In this document: in pieces, positions 1 to 7,665 of the stretch
How the letters are laid out: each line of letters begins with the position of its first letter
Position numbering within the stretch: the first letter of the stretch is position 1
Assembly: GCA_031253495.1 (NCBI GenBank)
Contig: JAIRWC010000002.1
Location: 1 to 64,000, forward strand
Reading direction: 5' to 3'
Length of the DNA stretch: 64,000 bases
Source of the DNA: Oscillospiraceae bacterium
GTDB taxonomy: Bacteria > Bacillota > Clostridia > Oscillospirales > Ruminococcaceae
Made by a program: the position numbers and the translations under genes
Notes under the pieces: model-generated
Database searches by the model: none
Seen by the model: only the letters and a program-made list of their open reading frames with translations
What the model was told of the DNA's origin: nothing

Positions 1-11
1 CACTAATTTGC

Positions 12-40
12 TTGACAAGCAGGGAAAAATATGATATATT
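12..40 (+). promoter_or_regulatory. Near-consensus sigma-A promoter of the transposase remnant
   Basis: The -35 TTGACA (12-17) and -10 TATATT (35-40) are separated by exactly 17 bp. It reads directly into a short open frame starting at 47 that resembles the beginning of an IS transposase. No Shine-Dalgarno is visible between the -10 and that ATG. Confidence 0.6.
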
Positions 41-46
41 TTCCCC

Positions 47-103
47 ATGAAAATAACAAAAGAACAATTTGCGATAATCGCGCCCTTGCTGCCAAGGCAA
101 TGA
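47..103 (+). pseudogene. Remnant N-terminus of an IS5-type transposase
   Basis: An 18-codon frame begins with ATG at 47 and stops at TGA 101-103. Its residues (MKITKEQFAIIAPLLPRQ) match the pattern that opens many IS5-superfamily transposases, roughly L-T-x-E-Q-W-x-x-I-x-P-L-L-P. Nothing transposase-like follows in any frame, so only a 5' stub is left. The upstream end of the original element may lie outside the window. The family call rests on a short match and is tentative. Confidence 0.4.
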
Positions 104-142
104 GCAATTTATCATCGAAAGTTGTTGAAAATTGCTCATTGC
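97..142. repeat. Perfect 14-bp inverted repeat, 18-nt loop
   Basis: Arms at 97-110 and 129-142 are perfect reverse complements (left arm GCAATGAGCAATTT). The left arm contains the stop codon of the transposase remnant, so the structure could be a transcription stop for that promoter or the scar of an IS end. No U-run follows. Confidence 0.55.
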
Positions 143-242
143 AGTGCCGGATAATGCAAAAAAGCTATTTGTACACAAAAGAATCTAATGATATTTGTTT
201 ATCGCAATTTATCCATCTGCGTGAAACACCGCTCAAAGAATA

Positions 243-836
243 TCAGCCAACCCTTTTATACTCCGTCACTACTCCGATAGTTGCCGTGTGCCAAATAGAG
301 CCGTTTCTGTATTCATAATTGGGCGCGGCTATTGAGACCCCGCCTTCCGCGTACATGGTTATCTTCCCGCCCTCATACGTATACTCATAAAAAGGGTGTT
401 GCGTTTCGACTCCCCCCGCCATTACGTATATAAAGGATATTTTGTTGCCGTCAACGATTATGGCTCCGGCAAAATCGCCCGTTTCGGGGATATGAGCCTC
501 ATATCTCCCGCTCGGAAACGCACCCGCGTTATTTGCGTTCGAGCTGTTCCCCGTACCATGTTCTATCAACTTAGCGGTGATTATAACCAAACTCAATAAA
601 ATGACAACCCAGAAAATCTTTGCCCAAACAGGCAGGGCTTTTATAACATTGTAAAGAAACGGCTTTTGCGGCGACTGCTTGACGGAGGCTATGGCGGAGA
701 ATACCGACTTAACGGCAAACCCTAAAATAGCCAAAGATAATATCATAGGGATGAGGAGGCTTGCCACCGTTCCCGGGTTCGCCGCCGCCGTGTCCGCCGC
801 CGACAAGATTGCGCATAACGCCTTGTTTGTTTTCAT
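243..836 (-). CDS. Small membrane protein with extracytoplasmic beta-rich domain, function unknown
   Basis: 197 residues. Two hydrophobic segments are visible (about 25-48 and 72-92) separated by a short basic loop. The remaining C-terminal half (about 100-197) is soluble, aromatic-rich and beta-like, with short G-x-I and Y-E-Y motifs resembling a small lipocalin-like or DUF-type sheet. The start ATG at 836 is preceded by GGAGAG. A TTGACA/TAAAAT pair lies just upstream. It is monocistronic and faces the hairpin-rich gap at 842-1270. I do not recognise a family; the membrane topology is the only firm statement. Confidence 0.7.
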   Translation of the reverse strand: MKTNKALCAILSAADTAAANPGTVASLLIPMILSLAILGFAVKSVFSAIASVKQSPQKPFLYNVIKALPVWAKIFWVVILLSLVIITAKLIEHGTGNSSNANNAGAFPSGRYEAHIPETGDFAGAIIVDGNKISFIYVMAGGVETQHPFYEYTYEGGKITMYAEGGVSIAAPNYEYRNGSIWHTATIGVVTEYKRVG

Positions 837-866
837 GGTTTCTCTCCGTTAATTTATTTTAACGTA

Positions 867-896
867 ATTTTACCATGTCGTAAAAAATTTTGTCAA
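867..896 (-). promoter_or_regulatory. Candidate promoter for the small membrane protein
   Basis: On the minus strand TTGACA (896-891) and TAAAAT (872-867) are spaced 18 bp. The start codon lies about 30 nt downstream. Confidence 0.5.
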
Positions 897-1080
897 TTCG
901 CATAACATACATAATTTTATCGCTTTTTTTTTTTTTTTTTTTGTATATATTGCACAAAAATAACATCACCCTATTTTTTTTCGGATTTTATAAAACATGA
1001 CGAACCCGTTTTTTTGAAAAAGCGTTTCTATTACCCAAAACATCGGTTTTCATTTTCGGATGATACTTTTTTTTGGTTTT

Positions 1081-1110
1081 CGGCGTTATTTTTTAAAAAA
1101 AATAACGCCG
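1081..1110. repeat. Near-perfect palindrome, 14-bp arms
   Basis: Arms 1081-1094 and 1097-1110 are exact reverse complements around a central AA; each has a GC-rich outer part (CGGCG) and an A/T inner part. As RNA it would form a bidirectional hairpin flanked by A/T runs, so it could act as a terminator on either strand. Confidence 0.55.
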
Positions 1111-1162
1111 TCAAACGGCGGCAAGAACAAAAAATCGGCGAAATTCCCATAACCCCGATAAA

Positions 1163-1195
1163 ATGAAAATAACCGCTCAAGGCGGTTATTTTCAT
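1163..1195. repeat. Hairpin, 14-bp perfect stem, 5-nt loop
   Basis: Left arm 1163-1176 (ATGAAAATAACCGC) pairs exactly with 1182-1195. The outer ATGAAAA/TTTTCAT arms resemble the hairpin family found at 12750 and 43051. Confidence 0.55.
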
Positions 1196-1230
1196 CGACA
1201 AAAACAGCATGGCGCTATTTTTATATACGC

Positions 1231-1276
1231 GCAACCCCGTTTAAATTCAAAGCATTTTGAATTTAAACGGCTATTT
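1231..1276 (-). repeat. Palindromic repeat family A, copy 1 (rsfS 3' end)
   Basis: 15-bp arms at 1237-1251 and 1256-1270 pair perfectly around GCAT. The element starts with GCAACCCCGT and abuts the stop codon of rsfS. The same flank and palindrome recur at 43110-43159 beside another minus-strand stop codon, and a fragment occurs at 37513-37527. It is suited to terminate or protect the 3' end of the ftsY-rsfS transcript, but has no clean U-run. Confidence 0.65.
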
Positions 1277-1624
1277 TAAAAACTGTTCGGTATTAATTTC
1301 CTCGCCGTCCTGCCAAAGCCGTTCCAAATCGTAAAACTCTCTCGTTTCCTTATAGAAAATATGGATAATAACGTCGACATAATCGAGGACAATCCAGTCG
1401 GAACCGCGATAACCCTCGGTTCTGCGGGGAAAGAAGCCGTTTCGCGACAGTTCGTCTTCCACTTTTTCGGCGAGCGTTTTTACGTGCGACGAGTTTGTCC
1501 CCGTGGCGATGACAAAATAATTCGCGATTACCGAAATATTCGATATTCCGATAACCTTTATATCCTTTCCCATTTTCTCATCCAAGGTTTTTACCGCGAT
1601 TTTGAGGATTTCAGTATCCGTCAT
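1271..1624 (-). CDS. rsfS: Ribosomal silencing factor RsfS
   Basis: 117 residues, the usual length of the RsfS/Iojap/DUF143 family. The protein binds uL14 on the 50S subunit and blocks subunit joining when nutrients are short. Family signatures are present: I-A-N-Y-F-V-I-A-T-G near residues 32-42, H-V-K-T-L-A, and the C-terminal D-W-I-V-L-D-Y-V-D-V-I-I-H-I-F followed by R-E-F-Y-D-L-E-R-L-W. The ATG overlaps the yqeK stop (ATGA), indicating translational coupling. It is the last gene of the ftsY operon, with a repeat-family hairpin directly after its stop. Confidence 0.95.
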   Translation of the reverse strand: MTDTEILKIAVKTLDEKMGKDIKVIGISNISVIANYFVIATGTNSSHVKTLAEKVEDELSRNGFFPRRTEGYRGSDWIVLDYVDVIIHIFYKETREFYDLERLWQDGEEINTEQFLK

Positions 1625-2235
1625 TTTTTGTTCTCCTTATTGAATTTGTTGTAAAAGTTATACGCGTCAAGGGTATAATACGGGATTTTCCCGTTTTTGC
1701 GCAGGGTGTCGGTAATGGTGATTTTTAACGCCTGATACATGGCGAAATCAAGGTTTTCCTTGACGTAGCACCTGAATTTATCCACGTCGGAAAACTCGCG
1801 GTCTTTTGAAACGAGGTCGCCCAAATAAACGATTTTCTCCAGTAACGACATATCGGCTCTCCCGATGGTGTGAAACCTTATGGCGTTGAGGATATCCCAG
1901 TCGGTTACGCCAAGCTCCGTTTTCGCGTAGTGCCCGCCCGCCGGCGCGTGCCACAAAGCGGGAGCGACCAGTTCAATCGGGTCGGGGGGGAATCGGTTGG
2001 CGGGGGCTGTTCCCCACGCCTCCGTCCTCGCGCGGATATCGTCGGGCGAACCCTCTTTCATAATATCGTGCAGTATTCCCGCCATATACGCCTTTTCTTG
2101 ATTTTCGCCGTACTGTTTCGCCAAATGAACGCACATATCCGCCACGTTTATACTGTGGGTATAACGTTTTTTGGAAAGAAGCTTTTTAATCAGAGGTTCA
2201 TAACTCATGCTTGATAATCCATAATTGCCAATCAC
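1621..2235 (-). CDS. yqeK: HD-domain hydrolase YqeK
   Basis: A YqeK-type HD-superfamily protein; the family contains symmetrical Ap4A hydrolases giving two ADP. Metal-binding residues appear in order: H of T-H-S-I-N-V-A, the HD pair in G-I-L-H-D-I-M-K-E, H of L-W-H-A-P-A-G, and the R-F-H-T-x-G-R-x-x-M-S-L-L-E-K block. The frame opens with GTG overlapping the nadD stop (GTGA). An internal ATG at 2208 (M-S-Y-E-P) would give a length nearer the family and may be the real start, although neither has a strong Shine-Dalgarno. The position between nadD and rsfS is the classic Firmicutes arrangement. Confidence 0.92.
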   Translation of the reverse strand: MIGNYGLSSMSYEPLIKKLLSKKRYTHSINVADMCVHLAKQYGENQEKAYMAGILHDIMKEGSPDDIRARTEAWGTAPANRFPPDPIELVAPALWHAPAGGHYAKTELGVTDWDILNAIRFHTIGRADMSLLEKIVYLGDLVSKDREFSDVDKFRCYVKENLDFAMYQALKITITDTLRKNGKIPYYTLDAYNFYNKFNKENKK

Positions 2236-2822
2236 CTGTACAACCCTTTGTTTTTTATATAATCGTACACCTTTTCGGGCAATGAGCTTATACCGTAGCC
2301 GCGCTCCCCCGCCGCCAAAGCGGCTCTGATTTCAGTCGAGGACACGGGGATAACCGGCGCCTTAATCAGCATTATGCCGAACCGTTCGGAATACTCGCGC
2401 AGTTCGTCGCGGTTATGCTCCCGCGCCGCCGCCACGACTTTACATTCCCGCAGAATTTGCTTATATTCCCTCCACTCGCCGAAGCTCGCGAGCATATCAC
2501 CGCCGATTATCAGAAAAAATTCCGTATCCCGCGGGCTTTGCGCCTTTAATTCGCGTATCGTGTCAATCGTGTAGTTTTTTCGGGAATTATTCTCAATATC
2601 GCTTACCTCGAAAATTTTAGGGTAATTGAACGCCAGTTTGGCCATTTCAAACCTATCCGCGAAAGAAACGGAAGAAGCGCTTTTGTGCGGGGGCTCCCCG
2701 GTGGGTATAATCAGCGTTTTATTGAGGAACAGCGTCTTTGCGACCCAAAGCGCCAAATTAACGTGCCCGACGTGCGGCGGGTCGAACGCGCCGCCGAAAA
2801 TTCCTGTTTTAATCAATATCAA
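2232..2822 (-). CDS. nadD: Nicotinate-nucleotide adenylyltransferase
   Basis: Transfers AMP from ATP to nicotinate mononucleotide, the penultimate step of NAD synthesis; nadE, the final step, is at 36765. The nucleotidyltransferase signature G-A-F-D-P-P-H-V-G-H lies near residues 10-19, and the second ATP-binding motif I-S/V-S-S-T-E-I-R near 160. The frame starts with TTG at 2822, with AAGGA just upstream; a second TTG at 2816 has better spacing. The start overlaps the end of yhbY by 14 bp. 196 residues is normal for the family. Confidence 0.95.
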   Translation of the reverse strand: MILIKTGIFGGAFDPPHVGHVNLALWVAKTLFLNKTLIIPTGEPPHKSASSVSFADRFEMAKLAFNYPKIFEVSDIENNSRKNYTIDTIRELKAQSPRDTEFFLIIGGDMLASFGEWREYKQILRECKVVAAAREHNRDELREYSERFGIMLIKAPVIPVSSTEIRAALAAGERGYGISSLPEKVYDYIKNKGLYR

Positions 2823-3108
2823 TCTTCCTTTTTAACGGGTCGGGGCTTTTTTTATACAAAACAAACCGCGTCCCGATAATCTGTACTATTTCCGAGCCGG
2901 TTCGCGCGCTTAACTCGGCGGCGGCTTCCCTCGCCGTATAGTCGCTGCCGTTCAGTACGCGCAGTTTGATTAACTCGCGCGCGGACAGGGCGCGTTCGAC
3001 TTCCGAAACCAACGGCGAATCTATTTCCGTCGATTTCCCGAAACGAAACGTCGTTTTGCATCCGTTGGCGATTGCGCGTAACCGCGCCCGTTGTTTACCC
3101 GTTATCAT
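2809..3108 (-). CDS. yhbY: CRS1-YhbY (CRM) RNA-binding protein
   Basis: 99 residues with a single CRM domain, a KH-like fold associated with pre-50S particles. Visible features are L-T/I-T-G-K-Q-R at the start, the F-R-F-G-K-S loop near residue 21 and the R-E-L-I-K-L-R-V-L-N segment. The G-x-x-G loop is less canonical than in E. coli YhbY. It overlaps rdgB by 14 bp and nadD by 14 bp. Confidence 0.9.
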   Translation of the reverse strand: MITGKQRARLRAIANGCKTTFRFGKSTEIDSPLVSEVERALSARELIKLRVLNGSDYTAREAAAELSARTGSEIVQIIGTRFVLYKKSPDPLKRKIDID

Positions 3109-3679
3109 TTAACGCTCCCATCAGCTTTCTAAGCGCCGCCCCCCTGTGGCTGACCGCGTTTTTTTCGGTATCGGACATTTCGGCGAAAGACTTTTCCCCC
3201 GCCATAAAAATCGGGTCGTAGCCGAAACCGTTCTCTCCCCTGTTTTCAAAGCCGATATAACCCTCACATTCCCCGCGAACGGCGATTTCCCCGCCATTTT
3301 CGCCGATATAACAGACGCAGCAGACGAACCGCGCCGTTCTGTTTTCAACGGGAACGCCGTTTAGCCTGTCGAGAACGGTTTTGCGCCTTTGCCCCGCGGG
3401 CGCGTAACGCGCCGAGAATACGCCGGGTTCGCCGCCGAGATAATCGACTTCCAGTCCGCTGTCGTCGGCGAGCACGCCCCTCGGGCGCAGCCCTTCGCTT
3501 CGCTCATAAACGGCGCGGGCTTTTATACGCGCGTTTTCCTCAAAAGTCGCGCCGTCTTCGGAAACCTCCGCGCTTATGCCGACGTCTGACGCCGAAACAA
3601 CCTCAAACCCCAACGGGGCGAGCATTTGCCCGTATTCTTGAATTTTACCGAGGTTTTTTGAAGCGACGATTATTTTCAC
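3095..3679 (-). CDS. rdgB: dITP/XTP pyrophosphatase (HAM1/RdgB)
   Basis: Hydrolyses non-canonical purine triphosphates (ITP, dITP, XTP) to monophosphates, cleaning the nucleotide pool. 194 residues. Signatures: I-V-A-S-K-N-L-G-K at the N-terminus, L-A-D-D-S-G-L-E-V near residue 69, G-x-F-S-A-R-Y-A, G-F-G-Y-D-P-I-F, and S-H-R-G-A-A near the C-terminus. The ATG overlaps the ftsY stop by 4 bp (ATGA). Confidence 0.96.
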   Translation of the reverse strand: MKIIVASKNLGKIQEYGQMLAPLGFEVVSASDVGISAEVSEDGATFEENARIKARAVYERSEGLRPRGVLADDSGLEVDYLGGEPGVFSARYAPAGQRRKTVLDRLNGVPVENRTARFVCCVCYIGENGGEIAVRGECEGYIGFENRGENGFGYDPIFMAGEKSFAEMSDTEKNAVSHRGAALRKLMGALNDNG

Positions 3680-4614
3680 GCGGGTTCACCGCCGCCGTGA
3701 TTGTCTTGACCGTCAAAAAGCGCGTCAACGTAATCTTTTGGGGAAAACGGCTGCAAATCGTCAATTTTCTCCCCCACTCCGACCAGCTTAACGGGGATGC
3801 CCAGTTCGTTTTTAATGGGTATGATTATCCCGCCTTTCGCCGTGCCGTCGAGTTTTGCAAGCGCTATGCCCGTTATATCCGCCACCTCGCTGAAAAGCCG
3901 CGCCTGACTGACGGCGTTCTGCCCGGTCGTCGCGTCGAGGACAAGCAAGGTCTCAAAAGAACAGCCGGGCAAATTGGAGTTGACGGTTTTGGAAATTTTC
4001 CGAAGTTCTTCCATAAGATGTTTTTTATTGTGAAGCCGCCCCGCCGTGTCTATTATCAGAACGTCGGTTCCGCGCGCTTTCGCCGCGACGCAGGCGTCAA
4101 ATACCACCGCGGCGGGGTCGGAACCCTCGGAATGACGGATAACGTCGCATTCGGCGCGCGCCGCCCAAGCCGAAAGCTGCTCAATCGCCGCCGCGCGGAA
4201 CGTGTCCGCCGCCGCGAGCAATACTTTTTTCCCGCCGTTTTTCAAATTAGCCGCCAATTTTCCGACGGTGGTGGTTTTACCCGCGCCGTTCACGCCTATT
4301 ACGAGAACAACCGACGGTTTTGCCGACAAATCAAGCTCGCCGTCTCCGGACAGCATTTCGGCGATAATCGCCTTGAGCAACCCGTAGATTTCGGCGGGGG
4401 CGGTCGCTCCCGTCCGTTTAATCCCGGCGCGCAGCTTTTGGCAGATTTCATCGGAGGTAACGGCGCCCATATCGGACATGATAAGGGTTTCTTCCAGTTC
4501 CTCAAAAAAATCCTCGTCTATTTTGGTAAAGGAATTTACGATACGCCCGACGCCCCCCGCGAACGAATCCTTTGTCTTTTTAAGCCCCGCTTTCAGCTTT
4601 CCGAATAATTCCAT
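3676..4614 (-). CDS. ftsY: Signal recognition particle receptor FtsY
   Basis: SRP-type GTPase at the membrane that receives Ffh/ribosome complexes for co-translational membrane-protein insertion. About 312 residues: a short N-terminal NG-type helical region without the long acidic A domain, then the G domain with [10 protein letters not shown] (P-loop), D-T-F-R-A-A-A-x-[10 protein letters not shown], and K-L-D-G-T-A-K-G-G. The start is placed at ATG 4614 (GGGGAAG upstream). The longer frame from 4653 would begin inside the promoter at 4644-4672. It is first in the operon. Confidence 0.96.
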   Translation of the reverse strand: MELFGKLKAGLKKTKDSFAGGVGRIVNSFTKIDEDFFEELEETLIMSDMGAVTSDEICQKLRAGIKRTGATAPAEIYGLLKAIIAEMLSGDGELDLSAKPSVVLVIGVNGAGKTTTVGKLAANLKNGGKKVLLAAADTFRAAAIEQLSAWAARAECDVIRHSEGSDPAAVVFDACVAAKARGTDVLIIDTAGRLHNKKHLMEELRKISKTVNSNLPGCSFETLLVLDATTGQNAVSQARLFSEVADITGIALAKLDGTAKGGIIIPIKNELGIPVKLVGVGEKIDDLQPFSPKDYVDALFDGQDNHGGGEPA

Positions 4615-4643
4615 ACGCTTCCCCATGCTGTTTTCATGTTTAA

Positions 4644-4672
4644 AGTATAACATACCTTAGCGCAAAAATCAA
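4644..4672 (-). promoter_or_regulatory. Extended -10 promoter of the ftsY-rsfS operon
   Basis: Minus strand: TTGATT (4672-4667), 17-bp spacer, TGT-TATACT (-10 at 4649-4644). Predicted transcription begins near 4637, leaving about 22 nt of leader before the ATG at 4614. Confidence 0.65.
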
Positions 4673-4700
4673 GATATAATGAAAAAGGCGCGGACGATAA

Positions 4701-6152
4701 TTATCCGTTTTTATGGAATTTTGCCCGTATAACGCTTATGTTGCCCATAAAGAACTCGTCTTTTGTAAGATACAGATACGCGGCGCTGACGCCTAAATAA
4801 AATACCGTCCCCGCGAAAATCCGAACTAAAACGGATAATACGCCGACGCCCGTCAACGAACCCACATACCGCGTCAGAAAGAACATCGCGAACCCCGCGA
4901 ATAAAAAGAACACGCTGTTTTTAAGGTACGACACGAGCGGCAGCGCTTTTTTTGCAAAGAGTGCCGCCGCCACGCATATGACCGCCTCCGCGGACACAAG
5001 ACCCGCGACCGCGCCCATCGCTTGAAATTTAGGAATTAACAGCGCGTTGGCGACAATACTCACGACCGCGCCCGCCATACTCGCGATTGTATACAAATTA
5101 TCCTTTGAGTTCGGAATTAAATATTGCGACGTTATTACGTTTTGGAAAGAGAGGAACGGGATTAGCGCGCATAAGCCCGTTATCAAGCCTCCGCAATCCT
5201 CAAACCCCCCGCCGAAAAACAACGGGGCGAAGTCGTTCGCTATGGCGGCTATGCCGAAAGCCAAAGCAAAAGCCAAGAGCATAACATATTTCATCGAAAT
5301 CATCGTCAGCCTGTTTTTTTCGGTTTCATCGCCTCTCGCGTTAACTCTTGACATCCTCGGTACCATCACGGCGTTGAAAGCCGTTATGAAACCGATGGGA
5401 ACGAGTATAATCTTTTCCGCGTTGGCAAAAAAGCCCAACTGTACGTTATCGGTCATGGCGCCCAGCATAATTTTGTTCATCGTCCGGTATACGCTTAACG
5501 CGACAATCGGGACAAACAGTAAAAGAACAGGTTTGATATGGGGTTTTATACCGCTTAGGGAAGGCTTGACAAACGACGCGTATCTTTTCAGAAAAAGCCA
5601 AATTACAGCCTGGGTCGCCAAGGCTCCCGCGGATACTATCAGCGCGTAAATCCATAAATCGTTTTCGGATTTCACGAAAATAAATACGCAGACAACCATA
5701 ATAAGCCTAAAAGATATACCCCGCATCGCCGTAATCTTAAAACGCTCCATGCCCATAAAAAACCAGTTTACGTCCATTAACGCCGCCAAAATCAACAACG
5801 ACTGAATAGCGAAATACGGCTGAAAATCTTCGGCTGAGAACATACAGTAAACGGCAAACGCGGCGGCGGCGATAACGGAAACGGCCAAATGGAGAACAAG
5901 CAGGTTGCTGAAAGTTTTGTTAAGCGTTTCCCTGTCGCCGCCGACGGAGGCGATTGCCCTCGCGCCGTGATGGTTTATGCCCAGCATCGCGAAATAAACG
6001 AAATAGGTTGTTACCGAGAACGTATAAGAATAAACGCCTATGCCCTCGGCGCCCAAAACCCTTGACAGGTAGGGAGCCAGCGCGAGAGGAATCAAAATTG
6101 TTAAAAGCTGATAGGCGTTTTGGTAAAGGAGGTTTTTTTTGATGGTGGGCAT
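4701..6152 (-). CDS. Oligosaccharide flippase (Wzx/MVF type)
   Basis: 483 residues with about 12-14 hydrophobic segments and the N-terminal N-x-L-Y-Q-N-A-Y-Q-L... A-P-Y-L-S-R-V-L-G pattern of polysaccharide-biosynthesis flippases (MOP superfamily). It would translocate undecaprenyl-linked repeat units across the membrane for the exopolysaccharide locus. Its start codon at 6152 lies inside the preceding CMP-sugar synthetase gene (about 52 bp shared), and no Shine-Dalgarno is visible in front of it, so translation may depend on coupling. It is the last gene of the locus. Confidence 0.92.
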   Translation of the reverse strand: MPTIKKNLLYQNAYQLLTILIPLALAPYLSRVLGAEGIGVYSYTFSVTTYFVYFAMLGINHHGARAIASVGGDRETLNKTFSNLLVLHLAVSVIAAAAFAVYCMFSAEDFQPYFAIQSLLILAALMDVNWFFMGMERFKITAMRGISFRLIMVVCVFIFVKSENDLWIYALIVSAGALATQAVIWLFLKRYASFVKPSLSGIKPHIKPVLLLFVPIVALSVYRTMNKIMLGAMTDNVQLGFFANAEKIILVPIGFITAFNAVMVPRMSRVNARGDETEKNRLTMISMKYVMLLAFALAFGIAAIANDFAPLFFGGGFEDCGGLITGLCALIPFLSFQNVITSQYLIPNSKDNLYTIASMAGAVVSIVANALLIPKFQAMGAVAGLVSAEAVICVAAALFAKKALPLVSYLKNSVFFLFAGFAMFFLTRYVGSLTGVGVLSVLVRIFAGTVFYLGVSAAYLYLTKDEFFMGNISVIRAKFHKNG

Positions 6153-6829
6153 GGGTCGGACACGGTCTTTCTGTAATAATATTCCGCGAACTCAAAGTCA
6201 ACGGGGTTGTCTATATCCGCGCCTTCTGTTTCGTCGATTGAATAGATATACGGTTTATCGCCTACGACGTTCTTAAACTTTATCATGTCGCTTTTGGAAA
6301 TGACCGAAACCGCGAAATTCAGCGCGTATATGTCGGGTAAATCCTGGCTTCCGGGCTGATTGTAAGGGTTATAGTTAATCGGCTTGTTTTTTTCAAACAG
6401 AAATTCCTTGATTAAATGCGCACTGTTCAGCGAGTTGTATCCGCTGTCAAACTCAAGGAATTTTAAGTATTCTTTTATGGCGCGCTCAATTGTTTCGTCC
6501 TTAACGAGCGGGTTGGTCACATTCGCGTAGACGACGACGTCCCCCGGGAAATTCTCGGCCATGTTTTTGTAAACGTCGGACATGCTCACGGTGTTCGAAG
6601 CGTATTTCCCGTCCCTTTTCACCGTTTCGCAGCCCAGTTCGCTTGCCGTTTTGAGCATTCCGTCGTCGTTTGAATTGACGACGACGCCGCCAAGCCCTTC
6701 AATCCTTAAAAGCTGATTTATTTTAATGCTCAATAAGTTGCTCCCCGCGAAAGGCTTCACATTTTTATTTTGCACCCTCTGCGAACCGGAACGCACGGCG
6801 ACTAACGCTTTTACTTTCATTTTCGGCAC
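6101..6829 (-). CDS. CMP-nonulosonate (acylneuraminate) cytidylyltransferase family protein
   Basis: 242 residues. The N-terminal A-V-R-S-G-S-Q-R-V-x-N-K-N-V-K-P-F motif is the CTP-binding signature of CMP-NeuNAc/CMP-Kdo synthetases. A-N-V-T-N-P-L-V and the D-I-D-N-P-V-D-F-E-F-A-E C-terminal motif also fit the NeuA/PseF group. It would activate a nonulosonic acid or related sugar with CTP. No neuB, neuC or pse genes are in the window, so the sugar is not determined. The last 17 codons overlap the flippase start; ATG 6820 (M-K-V-K) is a possible alternative start. Confidence 0.85.
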   Translation of the reverse strand: MPKMKVKALVAVRSGSQRVQNKNVKPFAGSNLLSIKINQLLRIEGLGGVVVNSNDDGMLKTASELGCETVKRDGKYASNTVSMSDVYKNMAENFPGDVVVYANVTNPLVKDETIERAIKEYLKFLEFDSGYNSLNSAHLIKEFLFEKNKPINYNPYNQPGSQDLPDIYALNFAVSVISKSDMIKFKNVVGDKPYIYSIDETEGADIDNPVDFEFAEYYYRKTVSDPCPPSKKTSFTKTPISF

Positions 6830-7659
6830 CCCCCCGCGCTTTCAAACAAGCCGTCAAAATCCGCTCTTTCAAAAATGTCAAGTTTCCCGCCTCGGGTGGC
6901 GTTGCGGATTTTTATGCCGTTTTTCTCGGAAAAATCGCGGAAATATTTATAGCACGATTCGGTGGAATCGACTAAAAAGGCGGGCTTGAACGAATGTTCC
7001 CCGGTAACGCGGTAATCGCTTGCCGACTCGTCTTCCCTCAAAATACCGTTCTTATCAATAACGCGGCCGTAAGAGTGGTCGACGCCCAATAATATAATCT
7101 CTTTGAAACCCATATAAACAGCCATCTCAATGGCAACAGCCGTTATCGTATGGGAAATTGACACATATTTTGAAACGTCCCCGCTGTGGCTCTTTTTTAT
7201 GAATTTATGCTTTCTGATTAAGTAACGCCCGAACCCGAAAACGAATATCACGCCGTTTTTCGCCCTCATTCCCTTAAAAAACGCCAATAAGTTAACGAAT
7301 TTATATCCCAACTCCAAGTCGCTGATTTTTTCCGCGTTTTCAAAAATCACGTCCAAATCGGTCGATAAATAAAACGTGGGACGCCAATCGGTTTTATCAA
7401 AAACGTCGAATATTCTGTTGCTCGCGAATGTGGTTTCTTTTTTCAGGCGATTCAAATCGTCGATCGCGAGGCTGGGTCCGTTACCGATAACGAAGCATCT
7501 GTCCCCCTCGAATTTGTCTTTAAATTCGCTTATTTTTTTTGAACTCTTTGAAAAGCGGAAGAAAAAAAAGAAAAATATCCGCGCCGCCGTCGCGACCGGA
7601 AACAGCATTACGCGCTTGAACCCCGTCAAAAGCAAATTGCCGCCCGTATTGGTTATCAA
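6817..7659 (-). CDS. MptE-like / DUF115 family protein of the polysaccharide locus
   Basis: 280 residues. C-F-V-I-G-N-G-P-S-L near residue 55 is the nucleotide-binding-like motif of the 6-hydroxymethylpterin-pyrophosphokinase MptE-like (DUF115) group, which in bacteria accompanies glycan and flagellin-glycosylation loci. Further family-like blocks are F-A-S-N-R-I-F and I-I-L-L-G-V-D-H-S-Y. A run of phenylalanines near residue 30 may be a hydrophobic anchor. It starts with TTG at 7659, 7 nt behind AGGGGTG. The enzymatic role is unknown; a sugar or sialyl-type transferase function is conceivable. Confidence 0.75.
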   Translation of the reverse strand: MITNTGGNLLLTGFKRVMLFPVATAARIFFFFFFRFSKSSKKISEFKDKFEGDRCFVIGNGPSLAIDDLNRLKKETTFASNRIFDVFDKTDWRPTFYLSTDLDVIFENAEKISDLELGYKFVNLLAFFKGMRAKNGVIFVFGFGRYLIRKHKFIKKSHSGDVSKYVSISHTITAVAIEMAVYMGFKEIILLGVDHSYGRVIDKNGILREDESASDYRVTGEHSFKPAFLVDSTESCYKYFRDFSEKNGIKIRNATRGGKLDIFERADFDGLFESAGGCRK

Positions 7660-7665
7660 TATTTA

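Larger units (their letters stand above)
842..1270. other. Non-coding gap with a 19-T tract and three hairpins
   Basis: No credible gene is seen in these 429 bases, which are much richer in A and T than the flanking genes. Contents: the promoter at 867-896, a run of 19 T at 924-942, a 30-bp palindrome at 1081-1110, a hairpin at 1163-1195 and a repeat-family hairpin at 1237-1270. Confidence 0.7.

Noticed and set aside
31..318. 95-codon frame overlapping the left-edge promoter
   Set aside because: Its ATG lies inside the promoter spacer/-10, it crosses the inverted repeat, and has no SD or protein character; the 18-codon transposase frame fits better.
924..942. 19-T tract as a simple Rho-independent terminator
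   Set aside because: No GC-rich stem lies immediately upstream on the + strand and no + strand gene ends there; it may be assembly-sensitive and is listed only as part of the gap.
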